The notes under the pieces: model-generated | Seen by the model: the letters and a program-made list of their open reading frames with translations, nothing else | Databases searched by the model: none | Told to the model about the DNA's origin: nothing | Shown: positions 44,894 to 54,296 of the stretch, piece by piece | Numbering within the stretch: the first letter of the stretch is position 1 | Layout of the letters: each line of letters opens with the position of its first letter | Program-made: the position numbers and the translations under genes | Assembly: GCA_029862045.1 (NCBI GenBank) | Contig: JAOTYE010000019.1 | Coordinates: forward strand, 1 to 64,000 | DNA: 64,000 nt | Direction of reading: 5' to 3' | Source: Gammaproteobacteria bacterium | Lineage (GTDB): Bacteria > Pseudomonadota > Gammaproteobacteria > Steroidobacterales > Woeseiaceae

Positions 44894-47800
44894 CGGACTA
44901 CGCCGAAGCCGCATTGGCAGTACGCCGAGCCCGCGAAGCCCGCGACGCCGCCGCGGACGATCTTTATCGGGCACAACTAAACGGCCTGGCTCTGGATGCG
45001 GCGCGGCAGCGCGAAGCCCGGGGTGAAGGCGTATTTGATCCCACCGCGGAATCGACGCTGCGTCGGCTGCAAGGTCAACGGCAAACATCCGTAGCTCGGC
45101 GTCAGGCGGTGATGTCACGACTGGATGGGCTGGCGTCCGTGGATGCAGACGTAGATCGGCTCGAGACACGCCTGACTGTCGCACCGGAGGCAGAGCAGGC
45201 GTTGGTTGCGCGAATCGCGCAGCTCGCCAATGCACTGGAATCCACAGACGAACCCGCGGATCGGCGTCGGCACCAGGCCGAGCTGCAGACGTTGCAGCGA
45301 CAACGCGCTGCGCTGGCCAATGCGGTTTCGAACGACCGTGAGGCGCTGACGGCGGCACGCGACCAACAATCGCTGACCGACGAACTGCGCAGTGAGGCGA
45401 CTGAACTCGCCGCCAACATATCGGATATACAGCATGCCATCGAGCACGAAACCGGGCGCGCACGGGAGGTCGATCTCGACGCCGTTACCGCCGAAACAAA
45501 ACGCGTAATCGAAAATGCGAGAGACCTGAAGTCCCTGCGCGAGGCCGATATCCGGGCTGCAATGGAAGTGTTATACGGCGATCGCCCGCCGCAGGAACTG
45601 ATCGAGGCATGGGACGACGAAATACCGATCACGCTCTTGCCGCTGCGACTCGAGACCCGCTGGAAGACCGATCCCGGTGCGCCGCCCCAGCTCTGGGTGC
45701 GTGTCTATCCGGACGACATCGGCGTGCACAATCACGAACCTACGCTGACCGTGCCCGAAGTAACGCACGGACAGCTTTACTGGACCGTCACCCGGGAGGC
45801 TGCCGGCGATGCGGACAGCGAGGCGGTCGCGTGGGACGCCCTGGCGCGGCGCTTCGGCGGCAACCGCGCCGCCTGGGTCGCACGCCAGACGCAAGCACTG
45901 AACTGGGATGAAGCGCTTGCCGATACTGATGTCGTGCTCGACTTTCCGGACCTGCCGACCAAATCCGACCCGTGGACCGTGGCTCCGCACAGCCGCGTGC
46001 TGCCGGACCGATTTGTCCTGCTGGCCTGGCGCGGTGACGAACTGCGTATCAATGAAATCGGAGAAGTCGTCGACGATGTCGTGGTCCTGGGCCCGTCGCC
46101 TGTCGATGCCACTGTTGGTGAAGCGGCCATCGGGCACGAGGACGAGAACAATACTCTCGAGTTCGGCGAGGCGTTTCGCTGGGTGCGGGATTTCGACAAC
46201 GCGGTCGATCGTGGCATGGGATTTCGGGTGGACATCAGTGCGGAAGACGTGGACGCGGGCTTTGATCGGTTGCTGGTGCTTGGTCTGAAGTTGTCGGCCG
46301 ACGCGGCGGAGGCCCAGGCGATGGTCGAGACGCTGATCGCCAATCACCAATATTCAGAAGACGGCTTCGAACTGATCACGCAGGGCACGCCCACGAACAA
46401 CACCGGCGGCAACGATTCCGGTTACACGCGCGCCGGTGAGACCGGCGTCGCCGGCGCGAGCCCGCCGCGGTTTACACCTGGCGACGATCGTTCAGCGGCC
46501 AGCGACGGCCAGCGATTCGCGGATTTTCTCGGTATCGACTACACGACACTGCAGCACGTCGATGGCAGCGACCACAACGACCATGTCGAGGCCGTCGCCA
46601 TGAACCGTGCGCTGTACGCCGGTACGCTGGGTTATTACTTCGATCACATGTTGAACGAGGTCATCGACGAAAGCACCTTCAACACACTGCGCCAGCGCTT
46701 TACTGACCAGGTAACCGGCCGCGGACCGGTCGCTGCCATTCGAGTCGGCGATCAACCCTACGGCATCCTGCCGACGAGTTCGATGGCGCGCTGGCGGACG
46801 CCCAAAATCAGGGAGGACGATAACGGGAACGCGATGCCGGCAGAGCCGGTGGAGCGCGCGCTGGTGAGTACCCTGCGGGCATTTGACGAGGCCTGGACGT
46901 CGTTGCTGCCCGGCGTGTCCCAGCTCGGTAGCGGGGAAGACCCTTCGGCGAGTTCGCTCAAAATACTCGGTTTGCACCCGACGTCGGCGGAGTTCCACCA
47001 CCGCGTGGGTTACAGCTACGACTACCTGCGAAACCTCGAGGAGTTTGCCTGGGGCGGCGAGAACATCGGCGACGTTATCCGGATGGCCCTGGAGGGCATG
47101 GCCGCGCGCGGTGTGTTGCACCGATTCGGCTATACGAGCGCGCGTGGGGACGGTACGTCGAAACCCGACCCACTGCTGCTGCAGCTTATCTGGCGGCACT
47201 ACCAGACAGCACTCGACCCGCTGCAACTCATCGACGGCCAGCCCTTGTCGGAAGAAGCGACCCTCCAGCCCTACAACGCGGCGGGCGGTAATTATCTTGA
47301 CTGGTTGATTGCCAACTCGGCAGATGCCGCTGCTCTCGAGGCCCAGGATTTCGACGGTGCGGACCGGCCAACGGCACTCTTATATATGTTGCTGCATTTT
47401 TCGCTCGTCATGGAGGGCAGCCGCGCCATTCATCACTGGCTGGGTGACCGCGAGGTGAATGCGGACGAGCTGCTGCGCTCGCGCAAATTCCTCAATGTGA
47501 CGGGTGCATCCCCTTCGATCTGGGAAGTGTTTCACGCGCCGGCAAATCGTGTTGTAAGGACCGAGACTGCAACAGACCCACTGTATTCACTGATGCACGC
47601 GCCACAGCAGGCAGCAACCACCGGCAAATGGGTGCAAAAGCAACGCGCGGCGCTGGAAACGCTTCGGGAACTGCCAACGGCGCGTCTCGAACGGGCGTTG
47701 GTCGAACATGTCGACACGCTCAGTTTCCGCCTCGACGCCTGGCAAATAGCGCTGTTTGCCGATCGGCTGCAGAAACAGCGCCGCCTGCATGGGCCTGTCG

Positions 47801-50220
47801 AAGAACGGCGTACGGGTCTGTACCTGGGCGCCTACGGCTATCTCGAAAACCTGCGCCCCAGCGATCGCGGTCGCACGCGCGTCGAGGAACCGGTGGAGGA
47901 CGATGTTCTGCCGCAAGGCGCGAGGCCAGACCTGTACAGAGAGGCCGGGAATGGCGGGCGCGTGATGACGCCGACGCTCAATCACGCCACCGCCGCGGCA
48001 TTGCTGCTCAGCGGGTATCAGACGCATGCGGTACCGGAGGACCCTGACGCACTTGCCGTCAATCTCTCATCCGGACGTGTTCAACGGGCGAAAGCCTTGC
48101 TCGAGGGCATTCAGAACGAACAATCCCTGGAGTCGCTGCTAGGTGCGCAGTTCGAGCGCGGACTGCAGGACTGGACGACACGATCGGTCAATCCGGTCGT
48201 CCTGAGCCAGCTCAAACCGCTGTTTCGTGCACGGTTCCCAATCGTGCGCACGCGCGTGCCGCAGGCCGCCAACGCGGCGGCGGGCGCCGCGGAGATCGAG
48301 GAAGATTACAAGGTGGTGAACGGCTTGGCTCTCGCGCAGACGACGACGCCGTTCCCCTGGGGGATTGCCGAGTTGTCTTCCCTCAGTGCCGCGCAGCAGC
48401 AGGCGCTGCAAACGGAAAAGGATGCGATCGAGAATACGCTCGATGCACTGCGCGACCTGCTGACCGCCGAATCGGCGTATCAGCTCGCGCTCGGCAATTT
48501 CGACAGGGCGGCCGCTGTTCTGCAATCCACCGGCAATGGGTCGTTGCCTCCGGATATCGAGGTCATAAACACGGTACGGGGTACGGGTGTCGCATTCACG
48601 CAGCGACTCGCGGTGCAGTTCGACGACAACGTCGTCGCGAATCCCTGGGGTGCAACACAAAGTGCCCGCGCCGACCTCGATCCGCCACTCAATGCGTGGC
48701 TCGGCGACTTGCTGGGAGCGCCGGATCTAATTGCCTGCCACGTAGCGGCGGTTGATGCCGACGGCGCGGTCATCATCGACGGCGGCGGGCCCGTCGAAGG
48801 CACGATTACACTTGAAGACCTCGACCTGCAGCCCGTCGATTTTGTTTACCTGGTGCGCAGCCAGTCGGAGCCAAGCGGCGCGGCGGAACTCGAGATGCGG
48901 GTACGGTACCGATTCGTTCGCGACCGTGCGTTGCCCGACGACACGATTGTTCGTATCGCGTTTGCCGATGACGGTGGCGTTGCGGACATGCGCTCGTTTG
49001 CGGAAGTTCTGCCGCTGGCCGATCGACTCCGCAAACTTCTTGGTACAGCACGACCGCTCAACGCCAGCCATTTCGACAGTGCGTCCCACGATGCTCCCGG
49101 AAATCCGGACAACCCGGGTCGTATCGATACGGCGGAACTGATCGCCCGGATTACCGCAAGCATCACCTCGGTTCGCGCCTTGTTCCCGTTGCTGCAGACC
49201 GCCACCGATGCTGCGCGGCTGGCCACCGACACCGCAGTCCTCGACGCGCTGCGCGATGAGCTGTTTAAAGTCGCCCGTGGCGGGGTGTCCTTTGCGATGC
49301 CACGTTCGGCGGTCGGGGCCGGGGCGGAACCGCGCGACGTGCTCGTCCAGCAAGCAGATGAGCTCCTGGCGCGAGCCAACGTGCTGGGACCGACAAGCGA
49401 TGAGTTGCTCGGCAAAGCGGCGGCGGCAACTCGCGCAGAGCAGGTTGTGTCGGAACTGGAGCTCGCGGCGAGGGCCTGGATGGGCGGCGATCTGCTGATT
49501 GTGCCGCGCTTCGATTTTCGCGACCCGGCAACGGTTAACGCAGCCCATGCGGCCAGCAACGATTTGTTGCATCACGTTCGCGATGTCGTGGGTGTCCCGT
49601 TACCGATGGAGGAGTGGCTGCACGGTGCGGCCTGCGTCCGGGAGCGCGTGGGCGATTTCGAAATCGCCCGTGCGATGGCTGACGCGGTGCGCGATGATCC
49701 GCTGCCGCTGGCACCTGTGCAGTTTCCGTTTCGCAGCGGAGATGCCTGGCTGGGTGCGGAATACCCGCCCGACATCGAGGTAGTACACGACACCGTATCC
49801 GTCGTCCGCCACCTTCCGCAGGGCTTTGACGCGGCCGGCGCGCAATGTGGACTGCTGATTGACGATTGGACGGAGTCCGTGCCACTGCGCGAGCAGGTCG
49901 CAGGACTGTGTTTCAATTTCGATGCCCCCGACAGCGCGCCACCGCAAGCGCTGCTGCTGGCGATCACCCCCCGCGAGACCGGCAGCTGGTCGTGGGACGA
50001 TCTCGTCGATACCGTTCTCGATACATTCCGCCGCGCAAAATTGCGTGCTGTCGAGCCCGACGCCATCGGCGAATTGCCCGGTATCGGTACCCTGCTCCCC
50101 GCGGTTGTAGCCGAGTTCAGCACCAGTGCGGCAAGCGTGTCGCTCGACTATTCAATGACCGTACCGGAGATCGGCGCGCCCGTTGTTCAAATGATGGCCA
50201 CGCCGTGGACCGAAGGATGA
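44890..50220 (+). CDS. Giant 1776-residue protein of unknown function
   Basis: The start at 44890 (ATGA overlap with the previous stop) gives 1776 residues; an in-frame extension upstream lies inside the previous gene. The N-terminal 230 residues are Ala/Arg/Glu-rich coiled coil. A conserved-looking segment follows, ITLLPLRLETRWKTD (about 246) with LWVRVYPDDIGVHNHEPTLT. Further on are AAIRVGDQPYGILPTSSMAR (about 615) and several helical Ala-rich zones. I have seen this type only as large hypothetical proteins and assign no reaction. The Met-Thr start, length and operon position suggest a scaffold or structural component. Confidence 0.75.
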   Translation: MTDYAEAALAVRRAREARDAAADDLYRAQLNGLALDAARQREARGEGVFDPTAESTLRRLQGQRQTSVARRQAVMSRLDGLASVDADVDRLETRLTVAPEAEQALVARIAQLANALESTDEPADRRRHQAELQTLQRQRAALANAVSNDREALTAARDQQSLTDELRSEATELAANISDIQHAIEHETGRAREVDLDAVTAETKRVIENARDLKSLREADIRAAMEVLYGDRPPQELIEAWDDEIPITLLPLRLETRWKTDPGAPPQLWVRVYPDDIGVHNHEPTLTVPEVTHGQLYWTVTREAAGDADSEAVAWDALARRFGGNRAAWVARQTQALNWDEALADTDVVLDFPDLPTKSDPWTVAPHSRVLPDRFVLLAWRGDELRINEIGEVVDDVVVLGPSPVDATVGEAAIGHEDENNTLEFGEAFRWVRDFDNAVDRGMGFRVDISAEDVDAGFDRLLVLGLKLSADAAEAQAMVETLIANHQYSEDGFELITQGTPTNNTGGNDSGYTRAGETGVAGASPPRFTPGDDRSAASDGQRFADFLGIDYTTLQHVDGSDHNDHVEAVAMNRALYAGTLGYYFDHMLNEVIDESTFNTLRQRFTDQVTGRGPVAAIRVGDQPYGILPTSSMARWRTPKIREDDNGNAMPAEPVERALVSTLRAFDEAWTSLLPGVSQLGSGEDPSASSLKILGLHPTSAEFHHRVGYSYDYLRNLEEFAWGGENIGDVIRMALEGMAARGVLHRFGYTSARGDGTSKPDPLLLQLIWRHYQTALDPLQLIDGQPLSEEATLQPYNAAGGNYLDWLIANSADAAALEAQDFDGADRPTALLYMLLHFSLVMEGSRAIHHWLGDREVNADELLRSRKFLNVTGASPSIWEVFHAPANRVVRTETATDPLYSLMHAPQQAATTGKWVQKQRAALETLRELPTARLERALVEHVDTLSFRLDAWQIALFADRLQKQRRLHGPVEERRTGLYLGAYGYLENLRPSDRGRTRVEEPVEDDVLPQGARPDLYREAGNGGRVMTPTLNHATAAALLLSGYQTHAVPEDPDALAVNLSSGRVQRAKALLEGIQNEQSLESLLGAQFERGLQDWTTRSVNPVVLSQLKPLFRARFPIVRTRVPQAANAAAGAAEIEEDYKVVNGLALAQTTTPFPWGIAELSSLSAAQQQALQTEKDAIENTLDALRDLLTAESAYQLALGNFDRAAAVLQSTGNGSLPPDIEVINTVRGTGVAFTQRLAVQFDDNVVANPWGATQSARADLDPPLNAWLGDLLGAPDLIACHVAAVDADGAVIIDGGGPVEGTITLEDLDLQPVDFVYLVRSQSEPSGAAELEMRVRYRFVRDRALPDDTIVRIAFADDGGVADMRSFAEVLPLADRLRKLLGTARPLNASHFDSASHDAPGNPDNPGRIDTAELIARITASITSVRALFPLLQTATDAARLATDTAVLDALRDELFKVARGGVSFAMPRSAVGAGAEPRDVLVQQADELLARANVLGPTSDELLGKAAAATRAEQVVSELELAARAWMGGDLLIVPRFDFRDPATVNAAHAASNDLLHHVRDVVGVPLPMEEWLHGAACVRERVGDFEIARAMADAVRDDPLPLAPVQFPFRSGDAWLGAEYPPDIEVVHDTVSVVRHLPQGFDAAGAQCGLLIDDWTESVPLREQVAGLCFNFDAPDSAPPQALLLAITPRETGSWSWDDLVDTVLDTFRRAKLRAVEPDAIGELPGIGTLLPAVVAEFSTSAASVSLDYSMTVPEIGAPVVQMMATPWTEG

Positions 50221-50224
50221 GCCA

Positions 50225-51997
50225 ATGGTGCAACTGACAGAAGTAATGCTCAACACTTCGGAGCTCATGTTCGAGTGGTATCGCGAGCCTGCGATAACCG
50301 CATACAACCGTCTCGAAGCGCGCCCTCGTGCGCACGACTTTACGCGCAGCCTCCGCGCCGAGGTGCGTGATCCGCTGTGGATGCTGACGCGCCAATGGCA
50401 GCTCGGTGAATTCACCGCCGAAGACGCAGGGACACCCATCGACGCGCGGCTGGTAACTCGAAAACTGAGCGTCGATCGTGTGCAGCTCGGCGATGGTTCG
50501 CCGCAGACCTACGACGACAGTGTCCCGCTCGAGGCGGCCGTGGAGCGTGAACAGGTCCCGTTCACGCACACCCTGCGTGTGCAGGCAGCGCAATACTTCC
50601 TGCGACTGCACACGGCCGCGCTGCGGCAAAAGTACCTGCCGCGTTACAAGACACAGTATCCGCTCGTGCAGGATGCTGAAGCGGAATTCCGCGGCCAGGT
50701 CGACGGCCTGAATTTCTATCTTGCGACCCGACGCGCATCCTTCGATGGGGAACGGGTGCTGGCAGCGATCGACGATGGGACCTTTTTTGCGGACGTGCCG
50801 ATTGACGCCGGCGACCTGGTGGACATGCAGCGAATCACCGCAGCATTCGGACAGTGGCTGCAGCGGCAATACCTGCAGCCGAGCACCGCCGCGCCGGCCG
50901 CGTGGGACTCTTCCAAACTGAGTTATCCGGTGCAGGCCGCCGCCCCCGGCGACGGCGACGAGCAGGTTGTCCTGAGCGCGCCTCGTTATCCCGGTGGACG
51001 CCTCGACTGGTATTCGTTCGAGGTGGACGAGGGCGGGGCTGCGCTGGACATCGCTGACGACGACTATGTGGCTCCGCCGCCGGTCCGGGAGGCGATCTCG
51101 TTTTTACCCGTGCCCGCATCGTTCAAGGGCATGCCGAACCCGCGTTTCTGGGAGTTCGAGGAACGCCAGGTCAACTTCGGCGCGCTGGATGCCCAGACGA
51201 CCGATCACCTGCTGCTGGTGTTCGCAGAACTGGGGCTCGTGTATGGCAACGACTGGTACGTAGTGCCTTACTCGATACCGGTTAATTCCCTTTGCGAAGT
51301 TCAAAGCCTGATCGTGACGGACGTGTTCGGCGATCGATTGTTAATCGATGCTGCTGACGAAGGCGAGGGCAACGACTGGCGGCGCTGGAGCGTATTCGGG
51401 CTGAGCAACCGCGACGAGCCGGGGAGTACCAACGAACAATTCTTCCTGCCATCGGCTGTAGGCGCAATCCAGGAAAGCGATGCGCTGGAGCGTGTGCAGT
51501 TTGCGCGCGACGAGATGGCAAACATGGTGTGGGCGGTAGAGGAAGTGATCCCGGATGCAACCGCGCGCGGCATCAACGGGCACGACGCCGCGGACAAGAC
51601 AGCCATACTGCCTGACGAGATTGCAGATTCGCCAGCATCCATCCGCTATGTCCTCGGCACGACGGTGCCTGAGAACTGGATTCCGTTTGTGCCCGTCCAC
51701 CGTCCTGGAACCATCCAGGACATCACCTTCCAGCGGGCCGCCATGCCGACGATGGGTGTGCCGCCGCGCGAGATTATCAACGCGAAAGGGGTGCTGTTGA
51801 ACGAACCCGGGCTGCCCTGGTTTATCAACGAGGAAGAAGTTCCGTTCACAGGCACCACAATTGCACGCAGCTACCAGCGTGTGCGTTGGTACGATGGCCG
51901 GACCTTCGTCTGGATCGGTCGGCAGCGCCAGACCGGGCGTGGCGTCGGCGGCAGCAACCTGCGCTTTGACCAGATACTGCCCACGGAGTCCGCATAG
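50225..51997 (+). CDS. Large hypothetical protein, last gene of the protease/DUF6603 operon
   Basis: The 590-residue protein starts 4 bp after the giant gene. Its N-terminal part carries the striking motif RDPLWMLTRQWQLGEFTAED near residue 45, characteristic of a family of bacterial hypothetical proteins. Later segments include FWEFEERQVNFGALDA and FGLSNRDEPGSTNEQFFLPS (about 395). No catalytic motif, signal peptide or membrane helix is visible. It closes the seven-gene coupled operon, and the only uninterrupted tRNA-derived repeat lies 230 bp downstream. Function unknown. Confidence 0.75.
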   Translation: MVQLTEVMLNTSELMFEWYREPAITAYNRLEARPRAHDFTRSLRAEVRDPLWMLTRQWQLGEFTAEDAGTPIDARLVTRKLSVDRVQLGDGSPQTYDDSVPLEAAVEREQVPFTHTLRVQAAQYFLRLHTAALRQKYLPRYKTQYPLVQDAEAEFRGQVDGLNFYLATRRASFDGERVLAAIDDGTFFADVPIDAGDLVDMQRITAAFGQWLQRQYLQPSTAAPAAWDSSKLSYPVQAAAPGDGDEQVVLSAPRYPGGRLDWYSFEVDEGGAALDIADDDYVAPPPVREAISFLPVPASFKGMPNPRFWEFEERQVNFGALDAQTTDHLLLVFAELGLVYGNDWYVVPYSIPVNSLCEVQSLIVTDVFGDRLLIDAADEGEGNDWRRWSVFGLSNRDEPGSTNEQFFLPSAVGAIQESDALERVQFARDEMANMVWAVEEVIPDATARGINGHDAADKTAILPDEIADSPASIRYVLGTTVPENWIPFVPVHRPGTIQDITFQRAAMPTMGVPPREIINAKGVLLNEPGLPWFINEEEVPFTGTTIARSYQRVRWYDGRTFVWIGRQRQTGRGVGGSNLRFDQILPTESA

Positions 51998-52227
51998 AAC
52001 CGCGGGATGTCCTGTTTGTCGATCAGCTGCAGGTAAACGATCTGGTGGCGATCGTCCGTGGGCTCGTTGTCAAAAGGCGCATGTTCGTGGGCATCGAGCG
52101 CCGGATTTGCCTTATTGCACGTACGCGCGTTGGCTGGGGCCGCTCGAAAACCCGTTCGCTGCTAAAGTGTTACCTATGTGTCCGGAACAAGGTGTAAACC
52201 ATGTGACCGGTATACACCTGAAAAGAT

Positions 52228-52425
52228 TGGTGGCCAGGGGCGGAATCGAACCACCGACACGCGGATTTTCAGTCGCGAGTAGGATCGCCCGAGGCCCTAT
52301 ATATCAATGCGTTACCGGGGCGTCCGTTGCCTAATTTGCAGCACAATGCAGGACGATGCAGAGCTAGTTCACGCAAAACTCACGCATCGCATCTACCGCT
52401 TGCAGCAGTCGAATCGTCGCGGGAC
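52228..52425 (-). repeat. Uninterrupted tRNA-Phe 3'-half attachment-site repeat, arm family 2
   Basis: The 45-bp core 52228-52272 is, on the minus strand, exactly tRNA nucleotides 32-76 with canonical spacing: loop CTGAAAA (anticodon GAA), TCCGC, variable GTGTC, T-arm GGTGG-TTCGATT-CCGCC, acceptor CCTGGCC, ACCA. There is no D-arm or 5' half. The family-2 arm follows, with ATGCA repeats (52347-52360) and TTCACGCAAAACTCACGCA (52369-52387), then the outer end with CAGTCGAATCGTCG. This is the reference copy for all others. Confidence 0.92.
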
Positions 52426-52487
52426 TAGGGACTCACGCTCATCCCGACAATGTTCGATAACACCGTAACGGCGATCCGTGTCCCAAA

Positions 52488-52949
52488 ATGTTGACGCGCC
52501 GGTCAGAAACCCTAACCGGCCATAGCCTTGCGGAGCTGATCTCCTATCGGCAGCTCGCGGAAGTGCAGGCCGCCGAGTCGATAGAAGTCGTTCTTCACGT
52601 CGTCCTCGCGGAACCACACGAGCTGGATCGGCCATCAGTTTGCTTCAATATCCAAGCCTGTGCCGAGAACAGGCTGTCCGACGCGCAGCGCATCTACAAA
52701 TTCGTCCAATCGGAATTTCCCGATGGCCGTTCAAACCTCTGGGTCGCTCACAGCATCATGAGTCAGAAGGAGCAAGCGATTGAGACGCTGCTCGATCTTG
52801 ATGAGAGCGAGGATATCGGGTCGTTGAGCGTATTTCTGGTCTACGCCTACTTCGATGCGAGGCCATTTCCGAATCTGATGGCGCTGCTAAAGTCGCAGGG
52901 CGTTGTGCCGCGCCAACCGCGTGACATTCCGTGCCGCTGCAAACTCTGA
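52488..52949 (+). pseudogene. Probable 3' remnant of a TPR-type protein gene
   Basis: The frame of 153 codons has no ribosome binding site. Its first 50 residues look unrelated to its end. The C-terminal 100 residues have TPR-like helices (AQRIYKFVQSEFPDGRSNLW, AIETLLDLDESEDIGSLSVF) and finish RPFPNLMALLKSQGVVPRQP, the kind of ending seen on TolB/TPR regulators such as the one at 7241-9613. It lies between a repeat copy and a partial repeat (52960). I read it as the tail of a truncated gene, though a small intact protein is possible. Confidence 0.45.
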
Positions 52950-52959
52950 TAAGCGAAAG

Positions 52960-52976
52960 TGGTGGCCGGGGACGGA
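52960..52976 (-). repeat. Short tRNA acceptor-end fragment
   Basis: TGGTGGCCGGGGACGGA resembles the CCA end and T-stem of the repeat core, with two differences; it may come from a related tRNA. Nothing like an arm follows. From 52977 to 53336 I see no supported gene, only the leader of the hydrolase gene. Confidence 0.4.
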
Positions 52977-53336
52977 GGCGAGAATTGCTTGTTCAATTCT
53001 GAACACGATGACGACGCCAGGAATGCCCGAGCGCTGCTGCGCCACATAACGGCGCACAGCGTCATTCCACAACCTGCCTTCATGTTCGGTTACGCAACAA
53101 GGCCATGCTGACCTCGAAAGACCAAGTGCTGTTCGCGGTTGCACTCGACCAAAAATGGGCTATATTGAACATCGAGCTTCGCGAATTTTTTTCGACAGAC
53201 AATGCGGACAGGATAGACGGGACCCGCGGTCTGGCAGCGCTCATGGATTCGCAAGCTTGACTGAATCGCCGGTTTTTGCCCTGTTCCGAATCTCGCTTTA
53301 GGTCGTCGCGTGACCAGGACATCCAAGGAGGAGATC

Positions 53337-54290
53337 ATGCCGCACGTAACTTTCATTCACGGAATCGCCAACAAGCCGCCCAAGGAAAAGCTGCTCGAGG
53401 ACTGGAACGATTCATTGATAGACGGCGGCCTCGACCTCGTCAGTTCCGGCGTAACCACGTCCATGGTCCACTGGGCGGACGTCATGTATCCCGAGCCCGA
53501 AGAGTCCGGTGGCGGCTACGAAAGTGTGGATGCCGGATTGGGTACCGAAAGTTCCGATGACGACGATATGGAATGGGCCACGGATCTGCCCCCCGACGAA
53601 CAGGCCTTCGTCAACAGCCTTCGCGAACGGCTTCGATTCGATAAGGACTCACCAGACGGCGACGAATTCGTGCCGCCCGCCCCGCCCGAGCCGGGCTCCG
53701 CGGAAGAGGCAATCGCCTTCGAGGCCGTACCGTTGCCCTGGTTCATCAAGCGCCGGGTCATGAAACGTCTTCTCAAAGATGTCTACTATTACCTTTTCAA
53801 CAAAGATTTTCCGCACGCAACCGACGGAAACGTAATCAAGGTGCAGGATTACATCAGAGACCTGTTTGTCAAGCAGTTGCAGGAAGACGCCAGGCAGAAT
53901 TCCGGTGGAGCACATGTGGTCGTGAGTCACAGTATGGGAACCGTGATTTCCTACGACTGCCTTAAGTATGTCGATGACTGTCCACCCGTAACCGGTTATA
54001 TGACCGTGGGCAGTCCTTTGGGTCTAAGTGAGGTTCACGACAATTTCCCCGGCTATGACAAACGTGATGCGTTTCCCGGAACAAAAGTGGCCTCGAGCTG
54101 GATCAACGTCTACGACAGGCTCGATCCGGTCGCATTTGACTCCCGGTTGGCTAACGATTATCAAAAGAGCGGCGAAAAAGCGATTCACGATCAAAAAGTT
54201 CGCAATGAAGGCGCATGGCGGCACAGCAGCTGGAAGTACTTCGGCCAGGAAACATTGTGCAACCATTTGCGAACGCTCCTGGATTTATAA
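53337..54290 (+). CDS. Alpha/beta-hydrolase (lipase/esterase-like), first gene of the conflict island
   Basis: The ATG at 53337 has an excellent ribosome binding site (AAGGAGG at 53324-53330); the product is 317 residues. MPHVTFIHGIANKPPKEKLL gives the oxyanion-type HG near residue 8. The nucleophile elbow is VVVSHSMGTVISYD (Ser about 198). Asp lies in NVYDRLDPVAFD near 262 and His near HSSWKYFGQ or LCNHL at the end. An acidic linker (about 50-120) is unusual. Lipase-like hydrolases of this size often act as membrane-damaging effectors in bacterial immunity. It is followed within 6 bp by the TPR-trypsin gene, so the two are one transcription unit. Confidence 0.82.
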   Translation: MPHVTFIHGIANKPPKEKLLEDWNDSLIDGGLDLVSSGVTTSMVHWADVMYPEPEESGGGYESVDAGLGTESSDDDDMEWATDLPPDEQAFVNSLRERLRFDKDSPDGDEFVPPAPPEPGSAEEAIAFEAVPLPWFIKRRVMKRLLKDVYYYLFNKDFPHATDGNVIKVQDYIRDLFVKQLQEDARQNSGGAHVVVSHSMGTVISYDCLKYVDDCPPVTGYMTVGSPLGLSEVHDNFPGYDKRDAFPGTKVASSWINVYDRLDPVAFDSRLANDYQKSGEKAIHDQKVRNEGAWRHSSWKYFGQETLCNHLRTLLDL

Positions 54291-54296
54291 TCGCCT

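Noticed and set aside
34284-51997. Contractile injection system or phage tail cluster
   Set aside because: The proteins are very large and lie in one operon, but no sheath, tube, baseplate, VgrG/spike, LysM or AAA tail ATPase is recognisable.
52000-52227. Possible transposase remnant on the minus strand
   Set aside because: A short frame and some IS-like end sequence were considered, but no transposase motif or inverted repeat could be shown.
52228-52272. Functional tRNA-Phe gene
   Set aside because: Only positions 32-76 are present; the D-arm and 5' acceptor strand are absent, so it cannot fold into a tRNA.
52887-53356. Several overlapping minus-strand open frames
   Set aside because: No start signals or recognisable domains; they begin or end in the tRNA-like fragment and look like chance frames in the leader of the hydrolase gene.
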